This document shows positions 29,646 through 39,409 of a stretch of DNA of 48,956 nucleotides, piece by piece. Within the stretch, counting starts at the first letter, position 1, and the number at the start of each line of letters is the position of its first letter. The stretch comes from Nesterenkonia alba DSM 19423 (GTDB taxonomy: Bacteria > Actinomycetota > Actinomycetes > Actinomycetales > Micrococcaceae), in NCBI RefSeq assembly GCF_000421745.1, contig NZ_ATXP01000016.1, positions 1 to 48,956 on the forward strand, in the 5' to 3' direction. The notes below the pieces were generated by a model. That model was not told the DNA's origin, did not search any database, and saw nothing but the letters and a program-made list of their open reading frames with translations. The translations under genes and the position numbers were made by a program.

Positions 29646-30466
29646 CAGTCCTCACCTTCCTCGGCGTCGTCGTCGGTGTCCTCGGTGTCTTCATCCTCGG
29701 CCTCGCTGCCGGTGTTGTCTTCGGAGGTACCACCGTTTCCGTAGTCGATCTCCACGCTTTCAAGCACCGGAATGTTGAGTGCTTCCATGGTGACGTCCAT
29801 GGCCTCGACATCATCCTGGGGTGCGGCGTAGTAGGCAAAGAGGAAATAGGGTTCACCGTCTTCCAGGGTCTGGTTGACCATGGAGGAGATCCAGCGATCA
29901 GCGCGGCCCCTGCCGTAGTTGAGGACGTGATAGGCCTTGAGGTTCTCGCGGTCGGCGAGGATCGGCGCGAACCATTTAAGCCCCGAGCCGGCTCCGTCAC
30001 TGTGACCGTGCATCGCGTTGAACGTCAGCACTTCCTCGGAATCGTCGTAGTCGGGAACGAAGACCAGGGTCAACAACATGAAGTCGCCGTCAACCTGCAG
30101 CGGGTAGGCCCCCACCGTCATCTCCCCCTCACCCTCGGCGAAGGGATAGGTCAGGGTCTGGCTCGCCTCATCGGGGTCCCGGGTGGTATCCACCGGTTCG
30201 CCGCCGGGCGCGTCGCCCGGGGTGCTTTCGTCCTCAGTGGCGTCGTTATCGGTGTCGTCGTCCTCGGAGGTGCCGCCGGCGTCGTCGTTGGTTTCCTCGG
30301 TGTCCTCCGCGGTTTCGGCGGCCTCGGCGGTCTGGGCTGTTTCGGCATCCTCGCTGGCGTCATCTCCCACCGGCAACATGCCGCAACTGGACAGGGCCAG
30401 CACACCGGCCAAAGCCGCAGTGAACAGTCCCATGGATCGGGCAGTCGTCGATTCTGGTGTACTCAT
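29645..30466 (-). CDS. Acidic lipoprotein of unknown function
   Basis: A 273-residue predicted lipoprotein. The signal peptide ends in the lipobox LSSC with Cys28. A very acidic, Thr/Glu/Asp-rich linker follows at about 35-95, then a compact domain (about 100-255, containing LTYPFAEGEGEMTVGAYPL and LLTLVFVPDYDD) and another acidic tail. The central domain is not recognised; related actinobacterial genes occur next to OmpA-like proteins. ATG 30466 has GGAGG 6 nt upstream. It is coupled to the OmpA-like gene, suggesting a cell-envelope pair. Confidence 0.75.
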   Translation of the reverse strand: MSTPESTTARSMGLFTAALAGVLALSSCGMLPVGDDASEDAETAQTAEAAETAEDTEETNDDAGGTSEDDDTDNDATEDESTPGDAPGGEPVDTTRDPDEASQTLTYPFAEGEGEMTVGAYPLQVDGDFMLLTLVFVPDYDDSEEVLTFNAMHGHSDGAGSGLKWFAPILADRENLKAYHVLNYGRGRADRWISSMVNQTLEDGEPYFLFAYYAAPQDDVEAMDVTMEALNIPVLESVEIDYGNGGTSEDNTGSEAEDEDTEDTDDDAEEGED

Positions 30467-30614
30467 CGTGTCCCTCCGGTCTGTGAGTCGCTGCGGATCC
30501 CATCCGCACTTCGCGATTGCAATCTTCACATTAGCAAAGAAACGGATGGTGCGCGAGACCCGGTCGGAGAGACCCGCGAGGCGAAGCCCTGGGGAGGCAC
30601 TCTGAGCCGATCAG

Positions 30615-31535
30615 TTAGACGGTAGGGTCGATGAGAATTTTGCCCGAGGCGCCGTCGATATTGTGCTGCAGTGCCTGAGCAGCCTGTTCCAGCGGGTAGA
30701 CGGTGTCGATGTCGACGCGGAGTTCACCCTCGGCGACCTTTTCCAGGAGGCGTTCGAGCCGTGGGCCATCGGGACGCACCCAGATCCAGCGGCCGCCGGC
30801 GTCGACCACTGTGGGGTCGGCGATGGAGATATGCCGTCCCTGAGGGGTCAGCACTGCTCGCGTCTGGTCGAGCACTCCTCCAGCGAAGTCTGCCACTGCT
30901 GTGACGCCTTCGGGTGCGATGTCTCGGACTCGATCTACCAGGCCGTCACCGTAGGTCACCGGGCTCACCCCGATGTCCTGGAGCTTCTGGTGGTTGCGTT
31001 CGCTGGCGGTGCCGATGACCGTGGCTCCGCAGGCTCGGGCCAACTGCGCACCGAGGAAACCGACCCCTCCGGCGGCAGCGTGGATGAGGAGGGTGTCGTC
31101 AGCACGGAGTTTTAGTGCCTCCCGTGAGCGCGCGGCGGTGAGGCCTGCCAACGGGAGTCCAGCGGCGGCCTCGAAGCTGACCTCATCGGGCACGTGGGCG
31201 AGGTCAGTGGCACGGACGCTGACGTATTCGGCGTAGGTGCCACCGTGGACGAAGTCTTGACGGGCGTAGGAGGCAACTCGGTCGCCGGGCTGGAATTCAG
31301 GGACGTCTGGGCCCACAGCTTCGACGACGCCGGCGACATCCCACCCCGGAATGACAGGGAAGACAACGTCGAGCATCTCATCGAGGTATCCCGCCATGAG
31401 TTTCCAATCCACGGGGTTGACTGCGGCCCGCTCCACTCGAATGAGCACGTAGCTGGGACCGAGCTTAGGTGCCGGCTGCTCGGTCACCTCAAGAACGCTG
31501 GGGTCTCCGTAGTGGGAGTAGGTTGCTGCACGCAT
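30615..31535 (-). CDS. NADP-dependent oxidoreductase, medium-chain dehydrogenase family
   Basis: A 306-residue zinc-free MDR enzyme. The N-terminal GroES-like domain has RAAVNPVDWKLMAG and the NADPH-binding fold has HAAAGGVGFLGAQLARACGA. Its closest general class is quinone/enoyl reductase-like oxidoreductases. The ATG at 31535 (MRAATYSHYG) opens the conserved domain; the frame runs a little further upstream. It stands alone between the lipoprotein gene and a tRNA terminator. Substrate unknown. Confidence 0.88.
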   Translation of the reverse strand: MRAATYSHYGDPSVLEVTEQPAPKLGPSYVLIRVERAAVNPVDWKLMAGYLDEMLDVVFPVIPGWDVAGVVEAVGPDVPEFQPGDRVASYARQDFVHGGTYAEYVSVRATDLAHVPDEVSFEAAAGLPLAGLTAARSREALKLRADDTLLIHAAAGGVGFLGAQLARACGATVIGTASERNHQKLQDIGVSPVTYGDGLVDRVRDIAPEGVTAVADFAGGVLDQTRAVLTPQGRHISIADPTVVDAGGRWIWVRPDGPRLERLLEKVAEGELRVDIDTVYPLEQAAQALQHNIDGASGKILIDPTV

Positions 31536-31765
31536 ACTTCCACTAACACACCCCACCCCTTCAGGATTCCTCAATCGCAGGCATGGCCAACCCGCCGCCG
31601 CCGTCCCTGCCGAGAGATGTCCGCGACACCCCAGAGCGTTACACGTCCCTCCGGGCCTCCGGTGCCTAGTTCACGTCGCAGCAGCTCTCGTACTGGTGAT
31701 AACGACCACCATTTCGTCCCGGGTGCGACACCTATAACCCCGCACCCCGAACAGGGTTCAGACGC

Positions 31766-31797
31766 AAACATGCCCCGCACTCAGGCGGGGCATGTTT
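31766..31797 (-). terminator. Terminator downstream of tRNA-Ala
   Basis: AAACATGCCCCGC and GCGGGGCATGTTT form a perfect 13-bp stem with a 6-nt loop, 15 nt beyond the tRNA 3' end. The A/T ends allow termination in either direction. The rest of 31536-31765 shows no gene. Confidence 0.8.
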
Positions 31798-31811
31798 CGA
31801 ATTTACTTATG

Positions 31812-31884
31812 TGGAGGTAACGGGACTCGAACCCGTGACCTTCTGCATGCCATGCAGACGCGCTACCAGCTGCGCCATACCCCC
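31812..31884 (-). tRNA. tRNA-Ala, anticodon GGC
   Basis: A 73-nt cloverleaf on the minus strand. Acceptor stem GGGGGTA/TACCTCC (one G-U pair) with discriminator A; T-loop GGTTCGAGTCC. The anticodon stem TCTGC/GCAGA encloses ATGGCAT, giving GGC, which reads GCC and GCU alanine codons. CCA is not encoded. It lies 50 bp downstream of rsfS on the same strand and is followed by a strong terminator. Confidence 0.95.
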
Positions 31885-31934
31885 ATATTCAGTTCGTGCC
31901 TGAGCTGATAACCCCTCTTGGCAACCCCTATACG

Positions 31935-32330
31935 TTACAGCGATTCGTCCTGCTGGGGCAAATCACCCTCGGTGATCCCCAGGTCAAGGCGAGGCACATC
32001 AGCATACAGTCGATCCAAGCCATAGACGGCCCGTTCTTGTTCGTGCTGAACGTGAATCACCATATGCCCGTAGTCCAACAGCACCCAGGTGCCGGAATCG
32101 CGACCCTCGCGCCGCAGCGGTGAGGAACCATGTTGCTTCTTCAACTCCACCTCGATCTCATCGCAGATCGCGTTGATCTGCCGATCTGAGGGAGCCGAGC
32201 AGATGAGGAAAGCGTCGGTGATACCCAGCCGCTCCCCCACATCCAGACCGGAGATGTTCGTGGCAAGTTTCTCGGCGGCCGCCTGCGCAGCGGTGCGCAG
32301 CTCGGCGAGCACGTGGTCGGGAACTGTCAT
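31935..32330 (-). CDS. rsfS: Ribosome silencing factor
   Basis: A 131-residue DUF143/Iojap protein. It binds ribosomal protein L14 on the 50S subunit and blocks subunit joining during slow growth or starvation. Conserved blocks are ITDAFLICSAPSDRQ, WVLLDYGHMVIHVQ and the final EREAVYGLDRLY-like region (ERAVYGLDRLYAD). It is the last protein gene of the block nadD - acidic protein - rsfS, a very common arrangement in bacteria. Confidence 0.95.
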   Translation of the reverse strand: MTVPDHVLAELRTAAQAAAEKLATNISGLDVGERLGITDAFLICSAPSDRQINAICDEIEVELKKQHGSSPLRREGRDSGTWVLLDYGHMVIHVQHEQERAVYGLDRLYADVPRLDLGITEGDLPQQDESL

Positions 32331-32344
32331 AACTCCTTGTTCGG

Positions 32345-33598
32345 TCAGCCCAGTAGGAAATAGACGACAACGGCGACCGCAGCCACCAGTAACACGGCCA
32401 GCACGATCACCAGTATCAGCAGAATATTCGGCCGATTGGCCTCCCGGGAAGTTTCATCCACCAGTTTGGCGATATCCAAACCGTGGGCCCCTTTGGCCTC
32501 CACCGGTTCGATAGATCCGGTGAGGTACTCGGTGTACTCCAGTTCCTCATCATCCAGGGAGTCGCGCACAGCCCGGCCGGTAATAACCTCTGACTCGGGA
32601 CGCTCACGACGTCGGCGCCGCTGCTCGCGTGCCTTCTCCTCCTCTTCGCGGCGCAACCGCTCCCGGTTGGCCTGCATGGCCTTAGCCGCCAGGGCCTGTT
32701 GCTTCTTCAGCAGCTCCGGGTCGGGGTTCTCCGGGTCGTCCGAACGCGAGATTTCCTGGGTGATCTGGTCCAGTTGCGTCAGAGTGGAGGTGTCCAAGCT
32801 GGGGATGTTCTCAGTGTCCCGCAGCAGCCGACGAGCCCGACGCGAAGCAGGGATGGGGGCCTCTTCTTCCGGTTCGTCAACCGGTGGGAGCCCACCTTCG
32901 GCGGGCACGGCCTCGGTGTCCTCAAGGGTCTCTGAGGTGGCTTCGAAGGCTTCGGCGATCTCTTCCTCTGGCCGTTCCGGCTCGTCAGCGACCGGCTCCG
33001 GCAGTGGGGCATCCTCAGCGTCCTCGTCATCGATATCCCCAGCGCCCAGATCCGCTGAGTCTTCCAGATCAGAGGGGGCGACGGCGTCGTCGTCCTCTCC
33101 TCGTTCCTCCGGCTCAGCATCCACCTCAGCTGCCGTGTCGAGACCGGTCCCGGTCTCAGCTTCTGGGGCCGGGGCGACTTCAGGCTCGCTGTCTGCCTCC
33201 GGCGATGTTTCTAGCGCAGGCTCAGTGTCCCGATCAACACCCGCGTGGAGTTCGTCCTGAGCAGGGGGCTCCTCCACAGTCGGGGCAGGCGTCTCAGCAG
33301 ATTCGACATCGTCGACTGTGCGCTCGAGTTCAGCCTCTCCCGGGTCACGGGACTCCCCGGGACGTTCCTCATCGGGACGTTCCTCATCCTCAGCAGTGCC
33401 GGACGGTGGAGGTCCCGGCAGGCTCACCCTTTCGCCGGCCAACTCATCGGCAGCGGCGTCGGCGGCTTCCTGGGCCTCACGCTGGGCAGCCAGTTCCGCT
33501 TCCCGACGGCGGCGCAGCTCTTTCCGGGAGACCGGAAGATACCGGGAGCGCAGGTCATCCCCGCCGCCGGCGTCCTGATCCGTTGTCTCCGTACTCAT
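32345..33598 (-). CDS. Acidic tail-anchored membrane protein of unknown function
   Basis: A 417-residue protein in three parts: a basic coiled-coil start ([20 protein letters not shown]), a long disordered Glu/Asp/Pro/Ala-rich stretch (about 50-245), and a region with basic helices ([16 protein letters not shown]) that ends in one hydrophobic helix at the extreme C-terminus ([20 protein letters not shown]). No signal peptide, so the bulk faces the cytoplasm. Its ATG overlaps the nadD stop (ATGA). Proteins at this locus differ widely between genera; I do not recognise a function. Confidence 0.75.
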   Translation of the reverse strand: MSTETTDQDAGGGDDLRSRYLPVSRKELRRRREAELAAQREAQEAADAAADELAGERVSLPGPPPSGTAEDEERPDEERPGESRDPGEAELERTVDDVESAETPAPTVEEPPAQDELHAGVDRDTEPALETSPEADSEPEVAPAPEAETGTGLDTAAEVDAEPEERGEDDDAVAPSDLEDSADLGAGDIDDEDAEDAPLPEPVADEPERPEEEIAEAFEATSETLEDTEAVPAEGGLPPVDEPEEEAPIPASRRARRLLRDTENIPSLDTSTLTQLDQITQEISRSDDPENPDPELLKKQQALAAKAMQANRERLRREEEEKAREQRRRRRERPESEVITGRAVRDSLDDEELEYTEYLTGSIEPVEAKGAHGLDIAKLVDETSREANRPNILLILVIVLAVLLVAAVAVVVYFLLG

Positions 33599-34299
33599 GG
33601 TGAGGCCTCCTGGGTGTTTTGCTCCATGCTATGCCTCCGACCGCTCTGCTGCGGGGCAGTTGGCGCGCGTGTGGCTGAATCCGTGCGGTAGAGCCGGTGT
33701 TTGGCGATGTACTGCACCACCCCGTCTGGTACCAGGTACCACACCGGTTTGCCCTCCCGGGCGCGGGTCCGAAGGTCGGTGGAGCTGATCGCCATCGCGG
33801 GGATCTCCATCAGGGAAATCTGCTCGGTCAGCCCAAAGTCGTAACTGCGGTAGCCGGGGCGGGTCACTGAGACAAAGTGCGCCAGCTCCCAGAGTTCTTC
33901 GACGTTCTTCCAGGACATGATCTGGGCCATGGCATCTGCCCCGGTGATGAAGAACAACTCTGCATCCGGGTAGAGCGCGGCGAAGTCCCGCAGGGTGTCG
34001 ATGGTGTAAGTGGGCCCGCCACGGTCAATATCCACCCGAGAAACGGTAAACCGGGGGTTGGAGGCGGTGGCGATGACCGTCAACAGGTAACGGTGCTCAG
34101 CGGCGCTGACCTCGCGTTCGGCTTTTTGCCACGGCTGCCCAGTGGGCACAAAGATGACTTCGTCGAGGTCGAACTCCGCAGCGACTTCACTAGCGGCCAC
34201 CAGGTGACCGTGGTGGATGGGGTCGAAGGTCCCACCCATAATGCCCAGCCGGGCGGGTCGGTCTGCAGGCTGTGGTGGAGGTGTCAGGCGATGAGGCAA
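33595..34299 (-). CDS. nadD: Nicotinate-nucleotide adenylyltransferase
   Basis: Adenylylates nicotinate mononucleotide to deamido-NAD, shared by de novo and salvage NAD synthesis. The Rossmann-like nucleotidyltransferase motif [12 protein letters not shown] is near the N-terminus and the ISSTDLRTR motif near residue 185. The first beta strand (RLGIMGGTF) must be kept, which excludes the ATG inside it. The best start is TTG 34299 (234 aa), immediately after the stop of the small upstream gene; no strong ribosome site is visible. The frame remains open beyond it only through overlap. Confidence 0.9.
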   Translation of the reverse strand: MPHRLTPPPQPADRPARLGIMGGTFDPIHHGHLVAASEVAAEFDLDEVIFVPTGQPWQKAEREVSAAEHRYLLTVIATASNPRFTVSRVDIDRGGPTYTIDTLRDFAALYPDAELFFITGADAMAQIMSWKNVEELWELAHFVSVTRPGYRSYDFGLTEQISLMEIPAMAISSTDLRTRAREGKPVWYLVPDGVVQYIAKHRLYRTDSATRAPTAPQQSGRRHSMEQNTQEASP

Positions 34300-34300
34300 T

Positions 34301-34495
34301 TCAGTGGTGTGCCGCGCCCTGCTCGGAGTCCGGCGAGGCTTGAGGGGAGCGGTTCTTGTTCGAGAAGGCCAGGGTAACCAGTAGCGAGGCCATGAGCACC
34401 ACGAACATGATGATGCCGAACCATTCGGCGGGCATAAAGAGTTCGTAGCCGTTGTACTGGTCGGCGACAAGCTGTGCGAAGACCGGCAGGTTCAT
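34301..34495 (-). CDS. Small single-pass membrane protein
   Basis: A 64-residue protein with one hydrophobic helix ([17 protein letters not shown], residues ~27-44) and a polar His-ended tail. It lies between proA and nadD and its stop is directly followed by the nadD start, so the two are probably co-translated. A similar small membrane protein is common at this locus in related actinobacteria. Function unknown. Confidence 0.65.
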   Translation of the reverse strand: MNLPVFAQLVADQYNGYELFMPAEWFGIIMFVVLMASLLVTLAFSNKNRSPQASPDSEQGAAHH

Positions 34496-34536
34496 GCCTC
34501 TCCCTTACGACGTCGTGAAGAATTCTGCCCGCCAGT

Positions 34537-35817
34537 CTACAGGCGGATCTGACCTTCGCCGCGCAGCACCCATTTTGTGGTCGTCAGCTCTCCGGCACCC
34601 ATCGGTCCACGCGCGTGCATTTTCTGGGTGGAAATCCCTACCTCGGCCCCCAACCCGAACTCTCCCCCATCGGTGAATCGGGTCGAGGCGTTGACGACGA
34701 CGGCGGCAGAGTCCACTTCGGCAACGAACCGCTCAGCGCTTACCACCGAGTCGGTGACAATGGCCTCAGTGTGCCCGGTGCTGTGCCGGCGGATGTGTGC
34801 GATCGCCTCATCGAGGGAGTCCACCACCCCCACGGCGAGTTCGAGGTCCAGATACTCGGTGGCGAAATCTTCATTCGTGACCTCAGTGATCTCACCAGCG
34901 GTGTCTGGGGATTCCAGCGGCAGCCAATCCCGCGCCCGCGGATCCACATGGAGCCCGACGCCGGCGCGGTGCAAAGTGCGCAGCGTCTCCTCGGCCGCCT
35001 CCGCGGCTTCAGCGTGGATGAGCAGGGTCTCGGCAGCATTACACACACTGGGACGAGAGGTTTTGGCGTTGAGCACCACATCCCGGGCGATCTCCGGATC
35101 CGCACTGGCATCGAGGTAAATGTGCACATTGCCCTCCCCGGTCTCAATGACCGGGACTTTGGCATGGGTCACCACACGCTGGATGAGCTCACGGCCCCCG
35201 CGCGGGATGAGCACGTCCACACTGCCGCGGGTGCTCATCAGCTCATCAGCGCCTTCACGACCGTAGGGGTCGATGGACTGTACTGCTTCCACGGGCGCGG
35301 AGGTTGACCGCAGGGCTTCGCGAATAATGCTCAGCAGGGTCTCATTCGTCTTCGATGCTGCGGACCCGCCGCGCAAGATGCAAGCGTTTCCGGATTTCAA
35401 GCACAGTGCGGCGATATCGACGGTCACATTGGGTCGGGCCTCATAGATGACACCCACCACGCCCAGGGGCACCGTCACCTGGCTCAGCCGCACCCCGTTG
35501 GCCATCGTGCGTCCGGCAATGACCCGCCCAATGGGATCCTCAAGTCCGATGATCTCCTCCACGGAGGCCGCCAGCTTTTCCACGCGCTCTTCAGTCAACG
35601 CCAGCCGGTCCAGCAGGGCCTTCGTGAGCCCGTTCTGCCGCCCGGCTTCGAGGTCCTCGGCATTGGCCTTCAGTAAAGAGGTCGCCGACTCCCGCAGTCC
35701 CGCGGCAATGGCGGCCAGGGTGCGGTCCTTATGCGAACGGTCCAGACGCACCAGGTGCCGGGACGCTTCCCGGGCGCGGCGGCTGGTCTCAGCGATGGCG
35801 GTGGTGGTCTCGCTCAC
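34537..35817 (-). CDS. proA: Gamma-glutamyl phosphate reductase
   Basis: Second step of proline synthesis: reduces gamma-glutamyl phosphate to the semialdehyde with NADPH. The 426-residue aldehyde-dehydrogenase-fold protein has the catalytic Cys in RPSVCNAAETLL and the signature VDVLIPRGGRELI. It starts at GTG 35817, whose GTGA overlaps the proB stop, so both enzymes are coupled as needed for channelling the labile intermediate. Confidence 0.96.
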   Translation of the reverse strand: MSETTTAIAETSRRAREASRHLVRLDRSHKDRTLAAIAAGLRESATSLLKANAEDLEAGRQNGLTKALLDRLALTEERVEKLAASVEEIIGLEDPIGRVIAGRTMANGVRLSQVTVPLGVVGVIYEARPNVTVDIAALCLKSGNACILRGGSAASKTNETLLSIIREALRSTSAPVEAVQSIDPYGREGADELMSTRGSVDVLIPRGGRELIQRVVTHAKVPVIETGEGNVHIYLDASADPEIARDVVLNAKTSRPSVCNAAETLLIHAEAAEAAEETLRTLHRAGVGLHVDPRARDWLPLESPDTAGEITEVTNEDFATEYLDLELAVGVVDSLDEAIAHIRRHSTGHTEAIVTDSVVSAERFVAEVDSAAVVVNASTRFTDGGEFGLGAEVGISTQKMHARGPMGAGELTTTKWVLRGEGQIRL

Positions 35818-36977
35818 GTCGTCGTCCTCCTGTCGAGTCGGGCCATGTCATCAGTATGGACGACGGCGCGTTCGTAGTCAGGCCCGAACTGCGACGCCAA
35901 CTCCGCGGTGGATCGGCCAAGCATATGGGGTAACTCCGTGGCGGAGAAGTTACTGAGTCCCCGGGCACGGACGGTGCCCTGGAGGTCGGTGAGTTCGACG
36001 ACGTCGCCGGCTTCGAAGTCCCCACTGACCGCGGTGATTCCGGCTGGTAGCAGGGACCGGCGCCCCTCGATGACTGCAGCGACTGCCCCATCGTCAAGGA
36101 CCAGCCGTCCTTTGGCAGCAGCCAGATGGGCCAACCACACGGTCCGGGCTCCGCGTCTGCGACCCCGGGATTCGAAGAACGTCCCAACCTCTTCTCCGGC
36201 GAAGAGCCGTGGCGCGTTGTCCGCGGATGTCAGCAGCGCCGGTGTTCCGTTAGCGGTGACAATACGCGCCGCCTCGACTTTGGTGACCATGCCCCCCGTG
36301 CCGATGCCGGCCCGTCCCCGCGGACCCAGAGTCACCCCGGCAAGGTCTTCTTCTCCGGCGATCCGGGAGACCGGACGGCCGCCCTCAGCTGGCGGGCCGT
36401 CGTAGAGCGCGTCGACATCGCTGAGCAGGATGAGCGCATCAGCGTGAATGAGGTTGGCCGTCAGGGCAGCGAGCCGGTCGTTGTCGCCGAACCGGATCTC
36501 TGAGGTAGCCACAGCGTCGTTTTCATTGATGATCGGCACCGTCCCCAGGGCCAGCAGCTTCTCCAGCGAACGCAGCGCATTGGTGTAACTGGAGCGGCGG
36601 ATGAGGTCCTCCACGGTGAGCAGCACCTGCCCCACGGTGACCCCGTGGGCGGCATAGGCCTCGCGGTAGTGGGCCAGGAGCACCCCCTGCCCCACAGCGG
36701 CTGCAGCCTGCTGGGCCGCTAAGTCGCTGGGGCGGGAGACCATACCCAGTGGGGCAAGCCCGGCGGCGATCGCCCCGGATGAGACGACCACCACCTCGGT
36801 GCCGCGGGCGCGTAACTGCTGGCTGGCGTCGACGAGGTATCGAAGCATCGGCACGCTGACCCCACCGGTGAGGGTTGTCAGAGAGGAGGATCCGATCTTC
36901 ACGACGACCCGGCGGGCGGAAAGCAGGTCGGCTGCCGACCGCACCGGTGAGACTTTCGCCGCAGCGGCAGTGCTCAC
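35814..36977 (-). CDS. proB: Glutamate 5-kinase
   Basis: First step of proline synthesis, usually feedback-inhibited by proline. The 387-residue protein has the amino-acid-kinase domain with [11 protein letters not shown] at the start, NENDAVAT and [12 protein letters not shown] further on. A C-terminal PUA domain of about 80 residues follows ([17 protein letters not shown]). It overlaps obgE upstream and proA downstream by four bases each, an obgE-proB-proA unit found in many actinobacteria. Confidence 0.96.
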   Translation of the reverse strand: MSTAAAAKVSPVRSAADLLSARRVVVKIGSSSLTTLTGGVSVPMLRYLVDASQQLRARGTEVVVVSSGAIAAGLAPLGMVSRPSDLAAQQAAAAVGQGVLLAHYREAYAAHGVTVGQVLLTVEDLIRRSSYTNALRSLEKLLALGTVPIINENDAVATSEIRFGDNDRLAALTANLIHADALILLSDVDALYDGPPAEGGRPVSRIAGEEDLAGVTLGPRGRAGIGTGGMVTKVEAARIVTANGTPALLTSADNAPRLFAGEEVGTFFESRGRRRGARTVWLAHLAAAKGRLVLDDGAVAAVIEGRRSLLPAGITAVSGDFEAGDVVELTDLQGTVRARGLSNFSATELPHMLGRSTAELASQFGPDYERAVVHTDDMARLDRRTTT

Positions 36978-38563
36978 CGGTGGCTCTCCTGGGGGTCCTG
37001 GTCGTCTTCGGGGTTGCCGTGGACGTAGACGACGTCGACATCGGCGGAGTCTTCTGCGGAGTAGAGCTCCTCCATCTCAGCGCGGGTGGCAGCCTTGGCG
37101 GCCCGGCGTTCGGCTTGTTCACGTTTCTTCTCCGCGCGGGTGGGCCGGTGGGTGTCCTGAAAGCGGACATCAGTTCCGCGGGGGCCGGCCAGGTGCTCTG
37201 CCCCCGGGGCCATCGTGGGCTCCCATTCGAAGACCACCCCATTGTCCTCGGCGCCGATGACCACTGAGTCGCCAGGGGTGGCACCCTGCCGGAAGAGTTC
37301 GTCTTCGATGCCAATAGCCTGCAGCCGGTCCGCGAGGTAGCCAACAGCCTCATCGTTGCTGAAGTCGGTCTGCTGGATCCAGCGTTCTGGTTTGGCACCA
37401 CGAACCCGCCAGAGTGGTTCGCCGGACTTCTCCTCCCGGGTGATGGTAAAGCCCTTCTCGTCGACCGGTGCGGGGCGCAGCGTCACCGGGACGGGGGCCC
37501 GCTCAGTGGGCTGCGCGGCCCGGGCCGCTTCGACGAGTTCGGCCATGGCGAAGCTGAGTTCGCGCAACCCCTTGCGGGAGACCGCGGAGATCTCGAAGAC
37601 TCGGTCACCGCGCTCTTCGAGTTGGCTGCGCACCAGCTGGGCCATGTCCTGACCGTCAGGCAGGTCGGTCTTGTTCAGTGCGATCAGCCGGGGCCGTTGC
37701 GTCAGCGGAACCGCGGTGGCGGATTCGTTCTGGGCTGAGGTCACGGCGTCGGGAACGTAGGCGGCCAACTCGGCTTCGATGGCTTCCAAGTCGCTGATCG
37801 GGTCCCGGTCGGTTTCCAGGGTCCCGCAGTCGAGCACATGCACTAGGGCTGCACAGCGTTCCACGTGTCGGAGGAATTCATGTCCCAGTCCCTTGCCGGA
37901 GGCTGCCCCGGGAATGAGCCCGGGCACATCGGCCACGGTGAAGCGAGTCTCACCTGCTTCGACGACGCCGAGGTTCGGCACCAGTGTGGTGAAGGGGTAT
38001 TCGGCGATCTTGGGTCGGGCGGCTGACAGTGCGGCGATGAGACTGGATTTACCCGCCGAGGGGAACCCAACCAGGGCGATATCGGCCACGGATTTCAGTT
38101 CGAGGATGACCTCGCGCTCTTCGCCGGGGGTGCCGAGCAGGGCAAACCCGGGGGCTTTGCGTTTCTTGGAGGCCAGGCGGGCGTTACCGAGCCCGCCCTG
38201 GCCTCCTTCGGCGATGCGCACCCGCGCCCCGGTGCCGACGAGATCGGCGAGCACCTTGCCGTGGCGGTCTTTGACCACGGTGCCATCGGGTACGGGCAGT
38301 TCTAGGCTTTCTCCCTTGTGTCCGTGACGCAGTCCGCCTTCGCCGACTCCCCCGTTGCCGGCCCGGCGGTGAGGTCGGTGGTGGTAATCCAGCAGCGTGG
38401 TGGTGTTGGGGTCGACGACGAGGTCAACGTGGCCACCATCACCACCGTCACCACCATCGGGCCCACCGAGGGGTTTGAACTTCTCTCGGTGCACGGAGAC
38501 ACAGCCGTGGCCACCGTTTCCGCCGGCAGCGTGCAGCACGACTCGGTCAACGAAGTGCGCCAT
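36974..38563 (-). CDS. obgE: GTPase ObgE/CgtA
   Basis: Essential 50S-associated GTPase linked to ribosome assembly and stress control. The N-terminal glycine-rich Obg fold (residues 1-158) is clear. The G domain has G1 GFPSAGKSS at 166-174, G3 DVPGLI and G4 NKTD. An OCT domain follows (about 355-430). The 529-residue length includes an actinobacterial-type charged C-terminal tail of about 95 residues. It follows rpmA after a terminator-like hairpin and is coupled to proB. Confidence 0.96.
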   Translation of the reverse strand: MAHFVDRVVLHAAGGNGGHGCVSVHREKFKPLGGPDGGDGGDGGHVDLVVDPNTTTLLDYHHRPHRRAGNGGVGEGGLRHGHKGESLELPVPDGTVVKDRHGKVLADLVGTGARVRIAEGGQGGLGNARLASKKRKAPGFALLGTPGEEREVILELKSVADIALVGFPSAGKSSLIAALSAARPKIAEYPFTTLVPNLGVVEAGETRFTVADVPGLIPGAASGKGLGHEFLRHVERCAALVHVLDCGTLETDRDPISDLEAIEAELAAYVPDAVTSAQNESATAVPLTQRPRLIALNKTDLPDGQDMAQLVRSQLEERGDRVFEISAVSRKGLRELSFAMAELVEAARAAQPTERAPVPVTLRPAPVDEKGFTITREEKSGEPLWRVRGAKPERWIQQTDFSNDEAVGYLADRLQAIGIEDELFRQGATPGDSVVIGAEDNGVVFEWEPTMAPGAEHLAGPRGTDVRFQDTHRPTRAEKKREQAERRAAKAATRAEMEELYSAEDSADVDVVYVHGNPEDDQDPQESHR

Positions 38564-38612
38564 GGGCTGGTCTCCTTAGGGTGATCTCTCAGATTAAACC
38601 GCGTCCGGGTAC

Positions 38613-38645
38613 TCAAAAGCCCCGCAGCATTCAGCCGCGGGGCTT
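38613..38645 (-). terminator. Intrinsic terminator after rpmA
   Basis: On the minus strand AAGCCCCGC pairs with GCGGGGCTT (9 bp, 11-nt loop), followed by TTTTGAG. It lies 24 nt after the rpmA stop and before obgE, so it ends or attenuates the rplU-rpmA transcript. Confidence 0.75.
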
Positions 38646-38669
38646 AATGAGAGAAGACGCTCCGCTGGC

Positions 38670-38927
38670 TCAGCCAGCTGCTGGAACGACGTTAACGACC
38701 TTGCGGCCACGCTTGTTGCCGAACTCCACAGCACCGTCGGAGAGCGCGAAGAGCGTGTCATCGCCACCGCGGCCGACATTGGCGCCGGGGTGGAACTTGG
38801 TGCCGCGCTGCCGGATGAGGATCTCACCAGCGTTGACGGTCTGGCCGCCGAAACGCTTCACGCCCAGGCGCTGGGCGTTGGAGTCGCGGCCGTTGCGAGT
38901 AGAGCTCGCACCCTTCTTGTGTGCCAT
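38670..38927 (-). CDS. rpmA: 50S ribosomal protein L27
   Basis: An 85-residue basic protein near the peptidyl-transferase centre of the 50S subunit. It begins [20 protein letters not shown], the typical L27 start without the Firmicutes-type cleaved N-terminus. The block [20 protein letters not shown] is diagnostic. It follows rplU by 40 bp in the usual rplU-rpmA-obgE order. Confidence 0.98.
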   Translation of the reverse strand: MAHKKGASSTRNGRDSNAQRLGVKRFGGQTVNAGEILIRQRGTKFHPGANVGRGGDDTLFALSDGAVEFGNKRGRKVVNVVPAAG

Positions 38928-38967
38928 CGGAAGTACCTAGCCTCTCTTGGTTCTTAGCTGCGCCGGC

Positions 38968-39279
38968 TCAGGCGGCGATGTCGGTGACCTTCACGCGGGT
39001 CAACTCGCTGCGGTGACCCTGGCGCTTGTGGTAGCCGGTCTTGTTCTTGAACTTGTGGATCCGGATCTTCTTGCCGCGCAGGTTCTCCTGCACCTCGGCA
39101 GTAACCTTCACACCGGACAGGTCGTCGGCGGAGGTGGTGACCTTGTCCCCGTCCACCAGCATGACAGCGGGCAGCTCGATGGTGCTGCCGGCCTCAGCCT
39201 CGACGCGGTCAAGGGTTACGTGGTCTCCCACGGAGACCTTCTCCTGGCGGCCGCCTGCGCGGACAATCGCGTACACCAC
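38968..39279 (-). CDS. rplU: 50S ribosomal protein L21
   Basis: A 103-residue 23S rRNA-binding protein. The start is GTG 39279, giving [15 protein letters not shown], the canonical L21 N-terminus; a second GTG follows directly. The C-terminal [13 protein letters not shown] block is diagnostic. The open frame extends upstream to 39438, but that part overlaps a terminator and is not coding. Confidence 0.97.
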   Translation of the reverse strand: MVYAIVRAGGRQEKVSVGDHVTLDRVEAEAGSTIELPAVMLVDGDKVTTSADDLSGVKVTAEVQENLRGKKIRIHKFKNKTGYHKRQGHRSELTRVKVTDIAA

Positions 39280-39334
39280 GGGACTCACTTCTCTCAGTAG
39301 ATCGTGCTCGGACGTTATGCGGCCGCAGCCGCTC

Positions 39335-39368
39335 AAAAAGACTGTAGGGTGCTCACAGCACCAGCAGT
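39335..39368 (-). terminator. Intrinsic terminator after rne
   Basis: On the minus strand ACTG-GGTGCT-gtg-AGCACC-CAGT (stem with small internal loops) is followed by CTTTTTG. It lies 42 nt after the rne stop and before rplU, so rplU-rpmA should have its own promoter between about 39335 and 39290. Confidence 0.75.
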
Positions 39369-39409
39369 CCATCGTACCCCAGTGCCCAGGCTGCGGGCAA
39401 CTGGCAGGG

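Noticed and set aside
31571-31780. A 69-codon minus-strand frame between the oxidoreductase and tRNA-Ala
   Set aside because: It runs into the tRNA terminator hairpin and has no ribosome site or recognisable sequence.
32436-33260. A 274-codon serine-rich open frame on the plus strand
   Set aside because: It mirrors the Glu/Asp-rich codons of the acidic protein on the other strand; the serine richness is the complement of that bias.
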